Notes: generated from the sequence alone by a model not told the origin. Counted from the stretch's first letter, positions 1-9,195 are shown. The stretch is DNA of 32,687 nt from Mycolicibacillus trivialis (GCF_002102395.1 NZ_LQPZ01000020.1:1-32687); one strand, 5' to 3'. Numbers and translations: made by a program.

Positions 1-73
1 TCCGGCCCAGCCGATTGACACTTCAGCGAAACGCCGAGAATCGGTCATCACCATTCCATCGGTGGATTCAGGC

Positions 74-709
74 TCAGGTGTCTGGGCTCCCGGGGGTGAC
101 GACCTGTTGTTCGACCCCGTCGAACGCGATGTCGATGAGGTGGCGGAGGTTTCGTTTCCCGTCTGACCGAGCCCACTCGTTGAGCGCGATATCGAGGCAG
201 GCGAGCGCGCTGTAGACGAGCGCCTCTGCGGCGAGGCGCGGGTCGTCGGGCCCGACGAGCCGTGCCTCGATGAGCGGGGTGAGCAGGCTTGCCCAGGCTG
301 CGTGCTTCTCATGGCTGCGTGCACGCAACGAGGCGGTGCTTGATGCCACCCGCGTTACGCGGAGTGCGGTCTCATACTCACCGTCCGCGATGTCGGCGAT
401 GACGTGGACGGCGGCGCGCAACGCCGCCCACGCGGACTCGCCGGTTGGACGGCCGACGAGCGTTGATCGAATCGATTCGCCGATCGGAACCAGGTCGCCG
501 AAGACGACATCTTCTTTTGTCGCGAAATAGCGGAAGAACGTGCGCGCCGAGATACCTGCGACCGCGGCGATGTTGTCGACCGTCGTCGCGTCGAACCCGT
601 ACTCGTCGAAGAGTTGAAGGGCACGGTCGGCGATCTCGGCGCGGACAGCGGCGCGGGTCCAATCGCGGAGCCGTGGCGGCTCGATCTGCGACTCCGGCAG
701 GTTCACCAC
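74..709 (-). CDS. TetR/AcrR family transcriptional regulator
   Basis: One-component repressor with an N-terminal helix-turn-helix and a variable C-terminal ligand domain. The HTH is clear: AEIADRALQLFDEYGF, then TTVDNIAAVAGISARTFFRYF, where the last part is the recognition helix, followed by the usual ATKED. The C-terminal ligand domain has no recognisable specificity. I chose the GTG at 709 (211 aa, usual family length). An in-frame ATG lies at 763, but the extra codons are AT-richer and would cover two perfect inverted repeats and a promoter for the divergent gene. No Shine-Dalgarno precedes the GTG. A TAACGT (TANNNT) lies 7 bases upstream, which fits a leaderless transcript. It probably represses itself and the divergent aldo/keto reductase (inference). 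The family call is firm; the start is less so. Confidence 0.9.
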   Translation of the reverse strand: MVNLPESQIEPPRLRDWTRAAVRAEIADRALQLFDEYGFDATTVDNIAAVAGISARTFFRYFATKEDVVFGDLVPIGESIRSTLVGRPTGESAWAALRAAVHVIADIADGEYETALRVTRVASSTASLRARSHEKHAAWASLLTPLIEARLVGPDDPRLAAEALVYSALACLDIALNEWARSDGKRNLRHLIDIAFDGVEQQVVTPGSPDT

Positions 710-712
710 AAG

Positions 713-736
713 ACCGACGTTACACCGAACGTCGGT
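713..736. promoter_or_regulatory. 9-bp perfect inverted repeat, likely operator at the tetR promoter
   Basis: ACCGACGTT (713-721) and AACGTCGGT (728-736) are exact reverse complements separated by 6 bases. The left arm contains the putative -10 (TAACGT on the minus strand, 717-722) of the TetR gene, 7 bases before its GTG. A repressor bound here would block that promoter. Visible directly; the function is inferred. Confidence 0.6.
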
Positions 737-737
737 G

Positions 738-766
738 TTGACAGTAACTGTCATTATCGACATAAT
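738..766 (+). promoter_or_regulatory. SigA-like promoter of the aldo/keto reductase with embedded 15-bp palindrome
   Basis: TTGACA (738-743, perfect -35) is followed 17 bases later by CATAAT (761-766, five of six matches to the -10). The reductase ribosome site GGAGG (782-786) and ATG (794) come next. TGACAGTAACTGTCA (739-753) is a perfect inverted repeat with 7-bp arms around one base. It overlaps the -35, a classic repressor position. It differs in sequence from the other repeat at 713-736. Confidence 0.7.
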
Positions 767-793
767 CTGCCTAACGGACGCGGAGGTCAGTGC

Positions 794-1759
794 ATGCGTG
801 AACGAATTCTGGGCCGGCAAGGACTGACGTCATCGGCGATCGGATACGGCTCAATGGGTGTCTCGGTCGCCTACGGTCCCGCCGACGAGCAGGGCGGAAT
901 CGAAGCGATCCGTCGTGCCTACGACCTCGGTGTCACTCATTTCGACACGGCCGAGATGTATGGGTGGGGCGAGAACGAACGGATCGTCGGCCGAGCGGTC
1001 AAGGGCTTCCGTGATGACGTGATCCTCGCGACGAAGTTCGGGTTTACCGCCCCCGACCTCGGCGTCGACAGCCGCCCCGCGCATATCCGCGAGGTGCTCG
1101 ACAACAGCCTGCGCAATCTCGGCGTCGACTGCATCGACATCTTCTACCAGCACCGCGTCGACCCGGACGTTCCGATCGAAGATGTCGCAGCAGTCATCAA
1201 AGACGCCATACAGGCCGGCAAGGTCAAGTATTTTGGCTTGAGCGAGGCGGGGGAGAAGACTATCCGACGTGCCCACGCGGTGCAGCCGGTGTCTGTGTTG
1301 CAGACCGAATATTCACTGTTCGAGCGGGACGTGGAGCGCTTGTTCCCGACGTTGCGCGAACTGGGTATCGGGTTCGTTGCGTACTCGCCCCTCGGCCGGG
1401 GTTTCATCACGGGGAATGTCAAAAAGGCCGCCGACTACACCGATGACGATATGCGCCGATTCGATCCGAGGTGGCAACCGGGCAACTTCGAGAAGAACCG
1501 TGAGGTGACCGCTCGCCTGGCCGAATTCGCGGATTCGCTTGGCGCTACCCTCCCGCAGGTAGCCCTGGCGTGGGTGCTGGCGCAGGGCGACGACATCGTG
1601 CCGATTCCGGGAAGCCGACGCAAGAATCGCGTCGAAGAGAATGTCGGCGCGGTTGATCTCATTTTGTCGTCGGGAGACCTGGATCGTATCGCGAAGATCA
1701 TCCCGGCGGGTGCCGCCGGTGCTCGGTACGTAGATGCCATGTTACCCCGGTGGGACTGA
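794..1759 (+). CDS. Aldo/keto reductase
   Basis: NAD(P)H-dependent carbonyl/alcohol oxidoreductase of the TIM-barrel AKR superfamily, 321 aa, which is normal for the single-domain family. The catalytic tetrad is visible: Asp51 and Tyr56 in HFDTAEMYG, Lys81 in LATKFGF and His120 in FYQHRVDP. The C-terminal cofactor segment IPGSRRKNRVEEN is also present. The start is ATG 794, preceded by GGAGG at 782-786; the longer upstream reading frame is antisense to the TetR gene and has no support. It is cytosolic. The substrate is unknown. It resembles the AKR branch acting on small aldehydes and ketones, including methylglyoxal-type reductases. Divergent from the TetR gene and probably controlled by it through the palindromic promoter at 738-766. 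Confidence 0.92.
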   Translation: MRERILGRQGLTSSAIGYGSMGVSVAYGPADEQGGIEAIRRAYDLGVTHFDTAEMYGWGENERIVGRAVKGFRDDVILATKFGFTAPDLGVDSRPAHIREVLDNSLRNLGVDCIDIFYQHRVDPDVPIEDVAAVIKDAIQAGKVKYFGLSEAGEKTIRRAHAVQPVSVLQTEYSLFERDVERLFPTLRELGIGFVAYSPLGRGFITGNVKKAADYTDDDMRRFDPRWQPGNFEKNREVTARLAEFADSLGATLPQVALAWVLAQGDDIVPIPGSRRKNRVEENVGAVDLILSSGDLDRIAKIIPAGAAGARYVDAMLPRWD

Positions 1760-1817
1760 GCCGCGGACGCTGGATCCGAATCGGAACGCCGGTTGGCCCT
1801 AGAAACTCCGACACTGA

Positions 1818-3344
1818 CTATTTGATCGGATCTCGCGTTTGCCGCAGCTCCCGTTTGAGGACCTTCCCGGTCGGAGTGCGCGGGAGAGAGTCGACGAATT
1901 CGATGGAGCCGGGCGCCTTATAGCCGGCGATGCGCGCCTTGACGTGGTCGCGCAGTTGGTCAACGGCGGCACAGGTGCCCTCGTGCAAGACGACGACGGC
2001 ATGAACCCGTTCTCCCCATTGGTTATCGGGTAGGCCGATCACCGCGCATTCGCGCACAGCAGGATGGGACCCCAGGGCGTTCTCCACCTCGACGGAGTAC
2101 ACATTCTCGCCGCCGGTGACGATCATGTCCTTGATCCGATCGGCGATGTAGACGTAGCCCTCGTCGTCCATGTAACCGAGGTCTCCCGTTCGCATCCATC
2201 CATCGACGATGGCGGTAGTCGTCTCTTCGGGGAGGTTCCAGTAGCCCTGCATCGTGTGCCCGCCACGCACCCGGACTTCACCGATCACGCCGCGCGGAGT
2301 CTCGACTCCGGTTGGATCGGTGATGCACACCTCGGTGTGTGGGAGTGCTCGACCTGCGGACCGGAGACGTCCCTCTCGGTGGTCGGCGGGCCGCAGAAGT
2401 GTCGCCAGGCCCGCCAGTTCGGTCATCCCGTACGCCTGGGTGAACCCGGCCGCCGGGAACGTCTTTGTTGCCCGCGAGAGGAGACCCTCGGTGATGGGTG
2501 AGGCGCCGTACAGGATACTTTCGATACTGCCGACCTCCCGTGCCCGGGTCGACGGATGATCAACGATGGCCTGGATCATGGTGGGGACCAGCGTTGTGCC
2601 GGTAACCCGGTGTTCCTCAACAGCGTCCAGTACCGCCTCGACGTCGAAGGTGGGTAAGACGATGTGAGTTCCGCCGACGATCGCTTGAACGTTCCCGCCG
2701 GTGAAATCGGCGAGGTGGAACATGGGCGCGGCATGCAGATAGCGGCCGCCCGCACGGAACAGGCCGCACGCCGCGCCCCCGAGGCTGGACGTGACAAGAT
2801 TCGCGTGACTGAGCATGACGCCCCGGGGAAAGCCGGTCGTTCCGCCGGTATAAAACAGCCCTGCCAGTGAGTCCTGCCCGCGGCGCACATCGTCAACCGG
2901 GGCGTGATCGGCGATCAGCTGCTCATAACCGAGCATGCCCGGAGGAGTTGGACTCTCACCGCAGTGGATCACAGACGTGAGGTCGGGGTACGCCTGTCGC
3001 AAAGCGGGAACCAGCGGTGCGAATTTATCGTCGACGACGAGGGTCCTGCTTTGACAATCCGCCAGCGAGAATGCGATCTCGGCTGGGCCCCACCGGGTAT
3101 TGACGGGATTGAGAACGGCGTCTGCCCACGGTACTGCGAGCAGGAGTTCGCAATAGTTGTCGGAGTTGAGGGCCAGGATGGCTACGCGGTCGTCGGGTTT
3201 GACCCCGATGTGTCGCAGCGCGCCGGCGAACCGGCCGATCCGATCGGCGACTGAACGAAATGTGCGGACGCGATCACCGAATATGGTCATAGGGGCGTCC
3301 GGGGTTTGTTGAAGCGAACGGTGGAACCCCTGGGTCAGGTACAT
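1818..3344 (-). CDS. Fatty-acid--CoA ligase (FadD-type acyl-CoA synthetase)
   Basis: ANL-superfamily adenylating enzyme, 508 aa, that activates a carboxylic acid to acyl-AMP and then acyl-CoA. Motifs in order: P-loop YTGGTTGFPRG (165-175), YGMTE (305-309), the TGD ribose-binding site (386-388), the hinge DRIKDMIVTGGENVYSVEVE (402-421), and the catalytic lysine in PTGK (Lys494). The start is ATG 3344 behind GAAGGAG; a start 10 codons upstream would place that ribosome site inside the gene. It is the last gene of the seven-gene minus-strand operon, 63 bases after the hydratase/dehydrogenase. It probably loads the operon's substrate, or a shortened intermediate, onto CoA. The specific acid cannot be read from sequence, and no numbered fadD name is assigned. 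Confidence 0.93.
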   Translation of the reverse strand: MYLTQGFHRSLQQTPDAPMTIFGDRVRTFRSVADRIGRFAGALRHIGVKPDDRVAILALNSDNYCELLLAVPWADAVLNPVNTRWGPAEIAFSLADCQSRTLVVDDKFAPLVPALRQAYPDLTSVIHCGESPTPPGMLGYEQLIADHAPVDDVRRGQDSLAGLFYTGGTTGFPRGVMLSHANLVTSSLGGAACGLFRAGGRYLHAAPMFHLADFTGGNVQAIVGGTHIVLPTFDVEAVLDAVEEHRVTGTTLVPTMIQAIVDHPSTRAREVGSIESILYGASPITEGLLSRATKTFPAAGFTQAYGMTELAGLATLLRPADHREGRLRSAGRALPHTEVCITDPTGVETPRGVIGEVRVRGGHTMQGYWNLPEETTTAIVDGWMRTGDLGYMDDEGYVYIADRIKDMIVTGGENVYSVEVENALGSHPAVRECAVIGLPDNQWGERVHAVVVLHEGTCAAVDQLRDHVKARIAGYKAPGSIEFVDSLPRTPTGKVLKRELRQTRDPIK

Positions 3345-3407
3345 CGATTGCTCCTTCTTCCATGAGGCGGCCACCTCCCGAAAGCGGTTTGCCGCCGCTG
3401 CAGCGCC

Positions 3408-5525
3408 TCACCCACGCACAAGGTGTCGGCCTGTTCGTTCGACAAGTGACGCGGACGGAGTGAAGCGGTCTCCCTGGGCTTCGGCAAGCAGGCGACACCG
3501 CTGCACAAATCCCGGCAAACCACCGGCGTATTGGTCGGCGAACCGAAGGCAGCCGCCGGTCCAGGACGGGAACCCCACGCCGAACACAGAGGCGACATTC
3601 GCCTCGGCGTCGCTGCGCGCCACAAGCTCTTCCCGTGCTTGCAGCGCCGCGAGTGCCTGGCGGACGAGGAGACGATCCTGGAGCTCGGGCAGGTCAGGTA
3701 TTTCGCGGTCGGTATCGAAGGCCTGCGCCAAGCCGGGCCACAGTCCGGTTCGGCTGCCCTGCTCGTACTCGTAGAAGCCACGGCCTCCGGCTCGTCCTGT
3801 CCGGTGAAACTCGGCGTTCATTCGGCCGAGGGTGGTGGCGATCGCGGATGGGCTGGCGGAGGTGGAGTTGGTCATCTCACCGTCGATGCGGGCGAGGACA
3901 GAAAACGACAGTTGGTCGGCCAGGGCGAGCGGCCCGATGGGATACCCGGCATGCTGGGCTGCTCGCTCGATGGATGGCGCCGGGGTTCCAGCAGCGAGCA
4001 TCGTCAATGCCTCATCGAGGTACGCGTGCAGAATCCTGGTGGTGAAAAAGCCTGGCCGATCACCCATCACCACCGATCTCTTGCCGAGTTGGCCACCGAA
4101 GTCGATCGCCTTCGCCAGCGCTTCCGCCGACGTGCGGTCCGACTCGATGACCTCCAGCAGGGTCATGCGATCCACCGGGGTGAAGAAATGCATCCCGACC
4201 ATGTTTTCCGGCTCGGGGACAACATCCGCGAGTTCGCTTATCGGCAGCGCCGAGGAGTTCGACAGAATCAAAGTGCCGGATTGAAGCCGGGAGCAGGCGG
4301 AGGCGAGCTGGCGGCGCCGTTCCTTCGCGTCATCGAAGACCGACTCGATGACGACGTCGACCTCGTGCGCGCAGTTGTCGATGTCGCAGGCACGGACCTG
4401 CCCGGAGCCCCGGCCGAGCTGCGCCCTCGCAGCAACGGCTACCGAGTCGGCGGCGCCGAAATCGGCAGACGTGATCGTGGTATCGATTCCCACTGCGGCG
4501 CAAGCGCGCGCAATCTCCGCCGCCACCGAGTTGGAGCCGATCACCAACGCCGATCGCGCGCGAAAACCCTGGAACTCGGCGGGTCTGCGTGTCGCGCGAC
4601 GGATCTCGCGTGGCTCGAAGAATGTCACAGCGATGATGTTCGACGACGCGGGGCTCGCGATGAGCGCCGCGCAATGCCGTGACTCGATGGTTTGAGCGGT
4701 GGCGAAATCGACCCGAGCCCCTTCCACCACGGTCGCCAAGATCGCCTCCGCCGCGGCGTCCGAGGCGCCGCGGGTTCTGGCGATCAGTCGTGCCGGCAGC
4801 ATCGTCAGGAGACGGGTCGTGCGCGGCTCGCCCGGAGCGCCACCCGGGATGCGGGCGCCCGGCTCATCCCACGGCTGTTTCGGCTCGGGGTGGGCCGCGA
4901 TCCAGCGGGCAGCTGCGACGATGAGTTCGTCGGGCTCATCGACGACCTCGTCGACAAGTCCGACCGCCAATGCCTCGCTCGGCGTGAAGCGCGTTCCGGG
5001 CAGCAGTATCTCCTCTAATGCTTTCTGCATTCCGAACATTCGGACCGTCCGGACGGTGCCGCCAGCACCGGGGAGCACACCGAGTTTGGACTCGGGTAGA
5101 CCGACAAGGGCGGTCGGATCGTCGACGACGATCCGATAGTGGCAGGCCAGAGCCAGCTCGTATCCACCCCCTAGCGCCGCGCCATTGAGGGCCGCTACCA
5201 CCGGGCGGCCCAGAGTCTCCAATCGACGCAGGTGAACCTTCAACGTGTCGAGCATCGCGGCGACTTCCGCGATCGCATCGGGACCCAGGGCCGCGAACTC
5301 GCTGAGGTCGGCACCCGCGAAGAAGGTGGACTTTCCGGAGGTGAGGACGACCCCGGCAACCGTGTCACGTTCGGCCTCGATGCGGTCGAGAACCGTTGAA
5401 AAATCGTGCCTGAAGCGATCATTCACGGTGTTGGCGGGATTGTCGACGTCATTCATGGTCAAGACGACGACACCGTCGGCGGTCCGGTTCCAATCGAACA
5501 TGGGGTGGTTGGATGCTGTGGTCAT
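3408..5525 (-). CDS. Bifunctional enoyl-CoA hydratase / 3-hydroxyacyl-CoA dehydrogenase (FadB/FadJ-type)
   Basis: Two-domain beta-oxidation protein of 705 aa, near the usual length. The crotonase domain (about 10-200) has the oxyanion-hole segment ALNGAALGGGYELALACHYR and both acidic residues, Glu123 (GGGYEL) and Glu145 (PESK). These correspond to Glu119/Glu139 of E. coli FadB. The dehydrogenase part (about 323-700) keeps SNSSALPISELA, His446 in GMHFFTPVDRM, Glu458 and PGFFTTRI. Its Rossmann loop is unusual: canonical GxGxxG is G330-S-N-S-V-A, so two of three glycines are gone. The hydratase looks active; the NAD-dependent step may be weak or lost. The start is ATG 5525 behind GGGAGA. It lies 33 bases after the thiolase gene in the operon, making the classic FadA/FadB pair. 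Confidence 0.92.
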   Translation of the reverse strand: MTTASNHPMFDWNRTADGVVVLTMNDVDNPANTVNDRFRHDFSTVLDRIEAERDTVAGVVLTSGKSTFFAGADLSEFAALGPDAIAEVAAMLDTLKVHLRRLETLGRPVVAALNGAALGGGYELALACHYRIVVDDPTALVGLPESKLGVLPGAGGTVRTVRMFGMQKALEEILLPGTRFTPSEALAVGLVDEVVDEPDELIVAAARWIAAHPEPKQPWDEPGARIPGGAPGEPRTTRLLTMLPARLIARTRGASDAAAEAILATVVEGARVDFATAQTIESRHCAALIASPASSNIIAVTFFEPREIRRATRRPAEFQGFRARSALVIGSNSVAAEIARACAAVGIDTTITSADFGAADSVAVAARAQLGRGSGQVRACDIDNCAHEVDVVIESVFDDAKERRRQLASACSRLQSGTLILSNSSALPISELADVVPEPENMVGMHFFTPVDRMTLLEVIESDRTSAEALAKAIDFGGQLGKRSVVMGDRPGFFTTRILHAYLDEALTMLAAGTPAPSIERAAQHAGYPIGPLALADQLSFSVLARIDGEMTNSTSASPSAIATTLGRMNAEFHRTGRAGGRGFYEYEQGSRTGLWPGLAQAFDTDREIPDLPELQDRLLVRQALAALQAREELVARSDAEANVASVFGVGFPSWTGGCLRFADQYAGGLPGFVQRCRLLAEAQGDRFTPSASLVERTGRHLVRG

Positions 5526-5558
5526 CGGAGTCTCCCTTGACGTGTTGGGTGAGGCCGG

Positions 5559-6779
5559 CTAAACGCGTTCGATGAGGGTGGCGATGCCCATGCCCGCCCC
5601 GATGCACAAGGTGACGACTGCGCGGTGTGCGTCGCGACGTTCGAGTTCATCGACGACGGTTCCGACCAGCATCGCTCCGGTCGCACCGAGCGGGTGTCCC
5701 ATGGCGATCGCGCCACCATTGACGTTGACCTTGTTCTCCGGCAGATCGAGATCTTTGATGTATTTGAGGGCGACGGCCGCGAAGGCTTCGTTGATCTCGA
5801 AGAGGTCGATTTGGTCGGTGCTCAAGCCAGCCTTCGCGAGCAGTTTCTGCGTTGCCGGGGTGGGCCCGGTGAGCATGATGGTGGGGTCGGCGCCGGACGT
5901 CGCGGTGGCGGCGATGCGGGCGCGGGGGACCAGACCGTACCGCGTTCCTGCGTCTTTGTTGCCGATCAGGACGAGCGATGCGCCGTCGACGATGCCCGAC
6001 GAGTTGCCGGCATGGTGGACGTGCTCGATGTGATCGACCCAGTGGTAGCGGCTCAAGGCCACCGCGTCGAAGCCGTCGGCGCCGAGTCCGGCGAACGCGG
6101 GTTCGAGCTTGGCCAGCGATCCGAGTGTGGCTTCGGGCCGCAGGTGCTCGTCCCGGTCCAGTAGCGTGAAACCGTGCTCGTCTTTGACGGGGACGACGGA
6201 TTTTGCGAAGTACCCACCTGACCACGCGCCCGCCGCGAGTTGTTGGGAGCGAATCGCATAGGCGTCGACGGTCTTGCGGTCGAAGCCTTCGATCGTTGCG
6301 ATGAGGTCGGCGCCGATCCCCTGCGGAACGTAGCCGGTTGCGATACTGGTAGCGGGATCTTCGAACCACGCGCCGCCATCAGACCCCATCGCGACTCGTG
6401 ACATGGATTCCACGCCGCCGGCGAGGACCAACGACTCGGACCCGGATTGAACCTTCTGCGCGGCGATGTTGACCGCCTCAAGACCGGACCCGCAGAATCT
6501 ATTGACCTGCAAGCCTGCGACGGTGACCGGCAAGCCCGCGGCCAGGGCGGCAATGCGGGGCAGTACGGACCCTTGTTCGTCACGCGGCGAGACAATGCCG
6601 AGGACGATGTCCTCGATAGCTTCCGGCGCGAGGTCGGGGTGCCGGTTCCGTAGTTCACCGATGAGGCCCACCACCAGTGAGATGGGTTTGGCCATATGCA
6701 GGGATCCGCTGGGCCGACCCTTTCCACGTGGTGTTCGGATCGCGTCGAAGATGTAGGCAGTATTCGAGTCATCGGTCAT
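5559..6779 (-). CDS. Acetyl-CoA acetyltransferase / 3-ketoacyl-CoA thiolase (FadA-type)
   Basis: Thiolase of 406 aa that cleaves 3-ketoacyl-CoA with CoA, releasing acetyl- or propionyl-CoA. All catalytic elements are present: nucleophile Cys96 in [20 protein letters not shown], His362 in [15 protein letters not shown], and the second cysteine Cys392 in TLCIGAGMG. The start is ATG 6779 behind TCAGGAG; a start 15 codons upstream would bury this site. It lies 41 bases downstream of the racemase gene and 33 bases upstream of the hydratase/dehydrogenase, so it is co-transcribed. As the only thiolase in the operon it is expected to do the final cleavage of this pathway. Biosynthetic versus degradative direction is inferred from the neighbours. 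Confidence 0.94.
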   Translation of the reverse strand: MTDDSNTAYIFDAIRTPRGKGRPSGSLHMAKPISLVVGLIGELRNRHPDLAPEAIEDIVLGIVSPRDEQGSVLPRIAALAAGLPVTVAGLQVNRFCGSGLEAVNIAAQKVQSGSESLVLAGGVESMSRVAMGSDGGAWFEDPATSIATGYVPQGIGADLIATIEGFDRKTVDAYAIRSQQLAAGAWSGGYFAKSVVPVKDEHGFTLLDRDEHLRPEATLGSLAKLEPAFAGLGADGFDAVALSRYHWVDHIEHVHHAGNSSGIVDGASLVLIGNKDAGTRYGLVPRARIAATATSGADPTIMLTGPTPATQKLLAKAGLSTDQIDLFEINEAFAAVALKYIKDLDLPENKVNVNGGAIAMGHPLGATGAMLVGTVVDELERRDAHRAVVTLCIGAGMGIATLIERV

Positions 6780-6820
6780 GGGTGCTCCTGAATCTGAGAT
6801 CTCGCCACCGGATTGCCAGG

Positions 6821-8011
6821 TCATGTCCGCTGACGGCGGGCTGGCCAGCTGTCGGATTGCGCCAGAGCGCGCAGAATTTCGTCGTTGTGTTGCCCTGGCA
6901 GTGGTTGCCGTCGTGGTCGTGGCGCCGGCGTGCGATCGAATTTCGGCGCCGGTGCGGGTTGCTCGACGCCATCGACCGCCACGAATGTTGATCGTGAGGC
7001 GTTGTGGGCATCGGTCACGGCTTCATCGATGGTGAGGACGGGCGACACGCACGCGTCGGTTGCTTCGAACGTGGTGATCCATTCGGTGAGGGTCCGACCG
7101 GCGATGATCGTGCGAACCCGCTCGATCATGGCGGGCCACTGCTCTGGGCTGCCGTGGCTGGTCTGCCAGTCTCCCTCTTCGGTTACGCCGAGCCCCCGAA
7201 GGAAGGCGCTGTAGAACGGTGGCTCAATTGCGCCGACGCTCAGATACCGGTTGTCCGCGGTCCGGTAGACATTGTAGAAGTGCGCCCCGCCGTCGAGCAT
7301 GTTTGCACCGCGACGGTCGACCCAGCGGTCAGCGGCGCGCCAAGCGTGCAGCATCGTGGTCAGCAGAGCGGCGCCGTCGGTCATGGCCGCGTCGACGACC
7401 TGGCCGGTCCCGGTCCTGCCGGCGTGATGGAGTGCCGCGAGGATCCCGTAAGCCAGCAGCATGCCTCCGCCGCCGAAATCGCCGATGATGTTCAGTGGGA
7501 TGGCCGGCGGCCCGTTGCCGGGTCCGATCGTGTCGAGCACGCCGACGCGAGAGATGTAGTTGATGTCATGTCCGGCGTGTGATGCCAAGGGCCCCGACTG
7601 TCCCCATCCGGTCATCCTGGCGTAGACCAGGCGGGCGTTGAGTGTGTGGCACTCCTGCGGCCCGAGGCCGAGTCGCTCGGTGACACCGGGTCGGTAGCCC
7701 TCGATCAGGACGTCAGCCGCGATGATCAATTTTTTCGCAACCTCAAGGTCCGAGGCGTCTTTCAGGTCAAGCTCCAAAGAGCGCCGGTTTCTGTTGAGCA
7801 AGTCCAGGTGCGGCGGGACCGGATTGCCGGCATGGCCGCCGGGGCGGTCGATGCGAATCACGTCAGCGCCGAGGTCGCCGAGCATCATCGCGGCGAAGGG
7901 CGCAGGACCTATGCCGGCGAATTCGACGACGTTCACTCCGGTCAGGGGGCCGTCGCTGCCCCCGTCAGAGCCACTGTCGGCATACGGGCGCTGCCCAACC
8001 ACGCTGGTCAT
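6821..8011 (-). CDS. Alpha-methylacyl-CoA racemase (class III CoA-transferase fold)
   Basis: CaiB/BaiF-fold protein, 396 aa. It is an epimerase rather than a CoA transferase. The active-site residues described for M. tuberculosis MCR (Arg91, His126, Asp156, Glu241) all reappear at a constant offset of 22: Arg113 (VTERLGL), His148 (AGHDINY), Asp178 (IIGDFGGG) and Glu263 (AIEPPFY). The family interconverts 2R- and 2S-methylacyl-CoA, needed because acyl-CoA dehydrogenases take only the 2S form. That points to methyl-branched substrates such as isoprenoid or sterol side chains. The start ATG 8011 overlaps the stop of the preceding dehydrogenase gene (ATGA, 8008-8011), showing translational coupling. 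The Gly/Ser-rich N-terminus (about 14-22) explains the extra length. Confidence 0.93.
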   Translation of the reverse strand: MTSVVGQRPYADSGSDGGSDGPLTGVNVVEFAGIGPAPFAAMMLGDLGADVIRIDRPGGHAGNPVPPHLDLLNRNRRSLELDLKDASDLEVAKKLIIAADVLIEGYRPGVTERLGLGPQECHTLNARLVYARMTGWGQSGPLASHAGHDINYISRVGVLDTIGPGNGPPAIPLNIIGDFGGGGMLLAYGILAALHHAGRTGTGQVVDAAMTDGAALLTTMLHAWRAADRWVDRRGANMLDGGAHFYNVYRTADNRYLSVGAIEPPFYSAFLRGLGVTEEGDWQTSHGSPEQWPAMIERVRTIIAGRTLTEWITTFEATDACVSPVLTIDEAVTDAHNASRSTFVAVDGVEQPAPAPKFDRTPAPRPRRQPLPGQHNDEILRALAQSDSWPARRQRT

Positions 8012-9195
8012 GCCTTGGCGCTGTTGCGCCGCATAATGTCCCGGGCGATCGCATGCTTGTGGACCTCGGTTGGACCGTCGTACAGGCGGAAGGCGCGGAT
8101 GTCGCGGAAGATCATTCCGATCGGCGTCTCATCGGATATCCCGATCCCACCGAGGACCTGCACGCAACGGTCGGCCACCTTGAACAGCTCCTCGGAGACC
8201 AGAGCCTTCACCATGGAACTTTCGTGGCGCCCCTTCTCGCCCTGATCGAGTCGCCAGCACGCCCACCAGATCGCAAGGCGGCATTGCTGCAAGGCGATTT
8301 CGTTGTCGGCGAGCATGAACGAGACTCCCTGATGTTCACCGATGGGCTTGCCGAATGCGGTTCGGGTACGCGCGTGCTCGACTGCGATCGACTGTGCGCG
8401 CTCGGCGGCCCCCAACCAGCGCATGCAGTGCGTGAGCCGGGCCGGAGCGAGGCGAAGTTGCGCGTAACGCAGGGCATTCCCGACTTCGCCCAGGACAGCG
8501 GACGCCGGCAGAGTCAGCTGGTCGAACGTGACGACGCCGTGGCCCTCTACATAGTTGCGGTCCATCGTTGACATGATCCGATCGATGACGATCCCCGGTG
8601 TGTTGCCGTCGCAGACGAACAGGGTGGGACCACCCGGACCAGAGGGGCTCTCCGGGACGTCGGCCATGATGATCCACGTTTTGGCGTTGGTGGCACCGGT
8701 AATCAACCATTTACGTCCGTTGATCGTGTATTGGCTGCCATCGAACGTCGCCGTCGTCGTCAGCTGTCGCGGGTCGGATCCGGCGCCGTCCGGCTCGGTC
8801 ATCGCGAACACTGACCGCTGGTGACCGTCGATGACCGGCTTCAGATAGCGCTCAGATTGCTCGTCGTCGGCGATCTTCGTCAGTAGATACATGTTGCCCT
8901 CGTCAGGGGCGGCGCAGTTCAGCGCCACCGGACCCAGGGTGGACCAGCCCGCGGCCTCGTAGAGCACTGCTTGGTCGCAATGGGAAGGCTCGCGCCCACC
9001 GTAACGACGCGTGGCCTGGAAGCTGAGCAGTCCTCGTTTACGGGCCAGCGCGACGAGTTCGTCGCGCAGTTCATCGGTGGGGCCGTGTTGGGTGAGTCGG
9101 GAATCGGTCTCGTACGGGATGATTTCGTCGATGACGAATGCGCGAATCTCGTTGCTCAGCGCGACCACGTCGGCGGGGATGGTGAAGTCGATCAT
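8008..9195 (-). CDS. Acyl-CoA dehydrogenase family protein (ACAD10/11- or LvaC-like)
   Basis: FAD-dependent ACAD-fold protein, 395 aa, with the standard order: helical N-domain, FAMTEPDGAGSDPRQL (about 130-144) of the beta domain, FGKPIGEHQGVSFMLAD (281-297), and QVLGGIGISDE (346-356). At the position of the usual catalytic glutamate (YEG in medium-chain dehydrogenases) it has Asp373 in LYDGPTEVHK. This signature is typical of the ACAD10/11 subgroup. Its gene overlaps by four bases (9192-9195) the gene of an APH-fold kinase, the same partner found fused in ACAD10/11 and next to LvaC. It may therefore eliminate phosphate from a 4-phospho-acyl-CoA rather than simply desaturate. A conventional desaturase is the alternative. 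The start is ATG 9195, behind GGAGAAC. Confidence 0.9.
   Translation of the reverse strand: MIDFTIPADVVALSNEIRAFVIDEIIPYETDSRLTQHGPTDELRDELVALARKRGLLSFQATRRYGGREPSHCDQAVLYEAAGWSTLGPVALNCAAPDEGNMYLLTKIADDEQSERYLKPVIDGHQRSVFAMTEPDGAGSDPRQLTTTATFDGSQYTINGRKWLITGATNAKTWIIMADVPESPSGPGGPTLFVCDGNTPGIVIDRIMSTMDRNYVEGHGVVTFDQLTLPASAVLGEVGNALRYAQLRLAPARLTHCMRWLGAAERAQSIAVEHARTRTAFGKPIGEHQGVSFMLADNEIALQQCRLAIWWACWRLDQGEKGRHESSMVKALVSEELFKVADRCVQVLGGIGISDETPIGMIFRDIRAFRLYDGPTEVHKHAIARDIMRRNSAKA

Noticed and set aside
74..709. Mce3R-type repressor of the mce operon
   Set aside because: It is about 18 kb away, single-domain and divergent from an aldo/keto reductase; nothing links it to the mce promoter.
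614..793. N-terminal extension of the aldo/keto reductase
   Set aside because: It would cover the promoter and run antisense into tetR; ATG 794 has GGAGG and starts the normal family N-terminus.
3531..4682. Long plus-strand open frame (383 codons)
   Set aside because: Antisense to the two-domain FadB-like gene, which has clear motifs throughout; a GC-rich shadow frame.
6821..8011. Formyl- or carnitine-CoA transferase
   Set aside because: The His148/Asp178/Glu263 set with Arg113 is the racemase signature.
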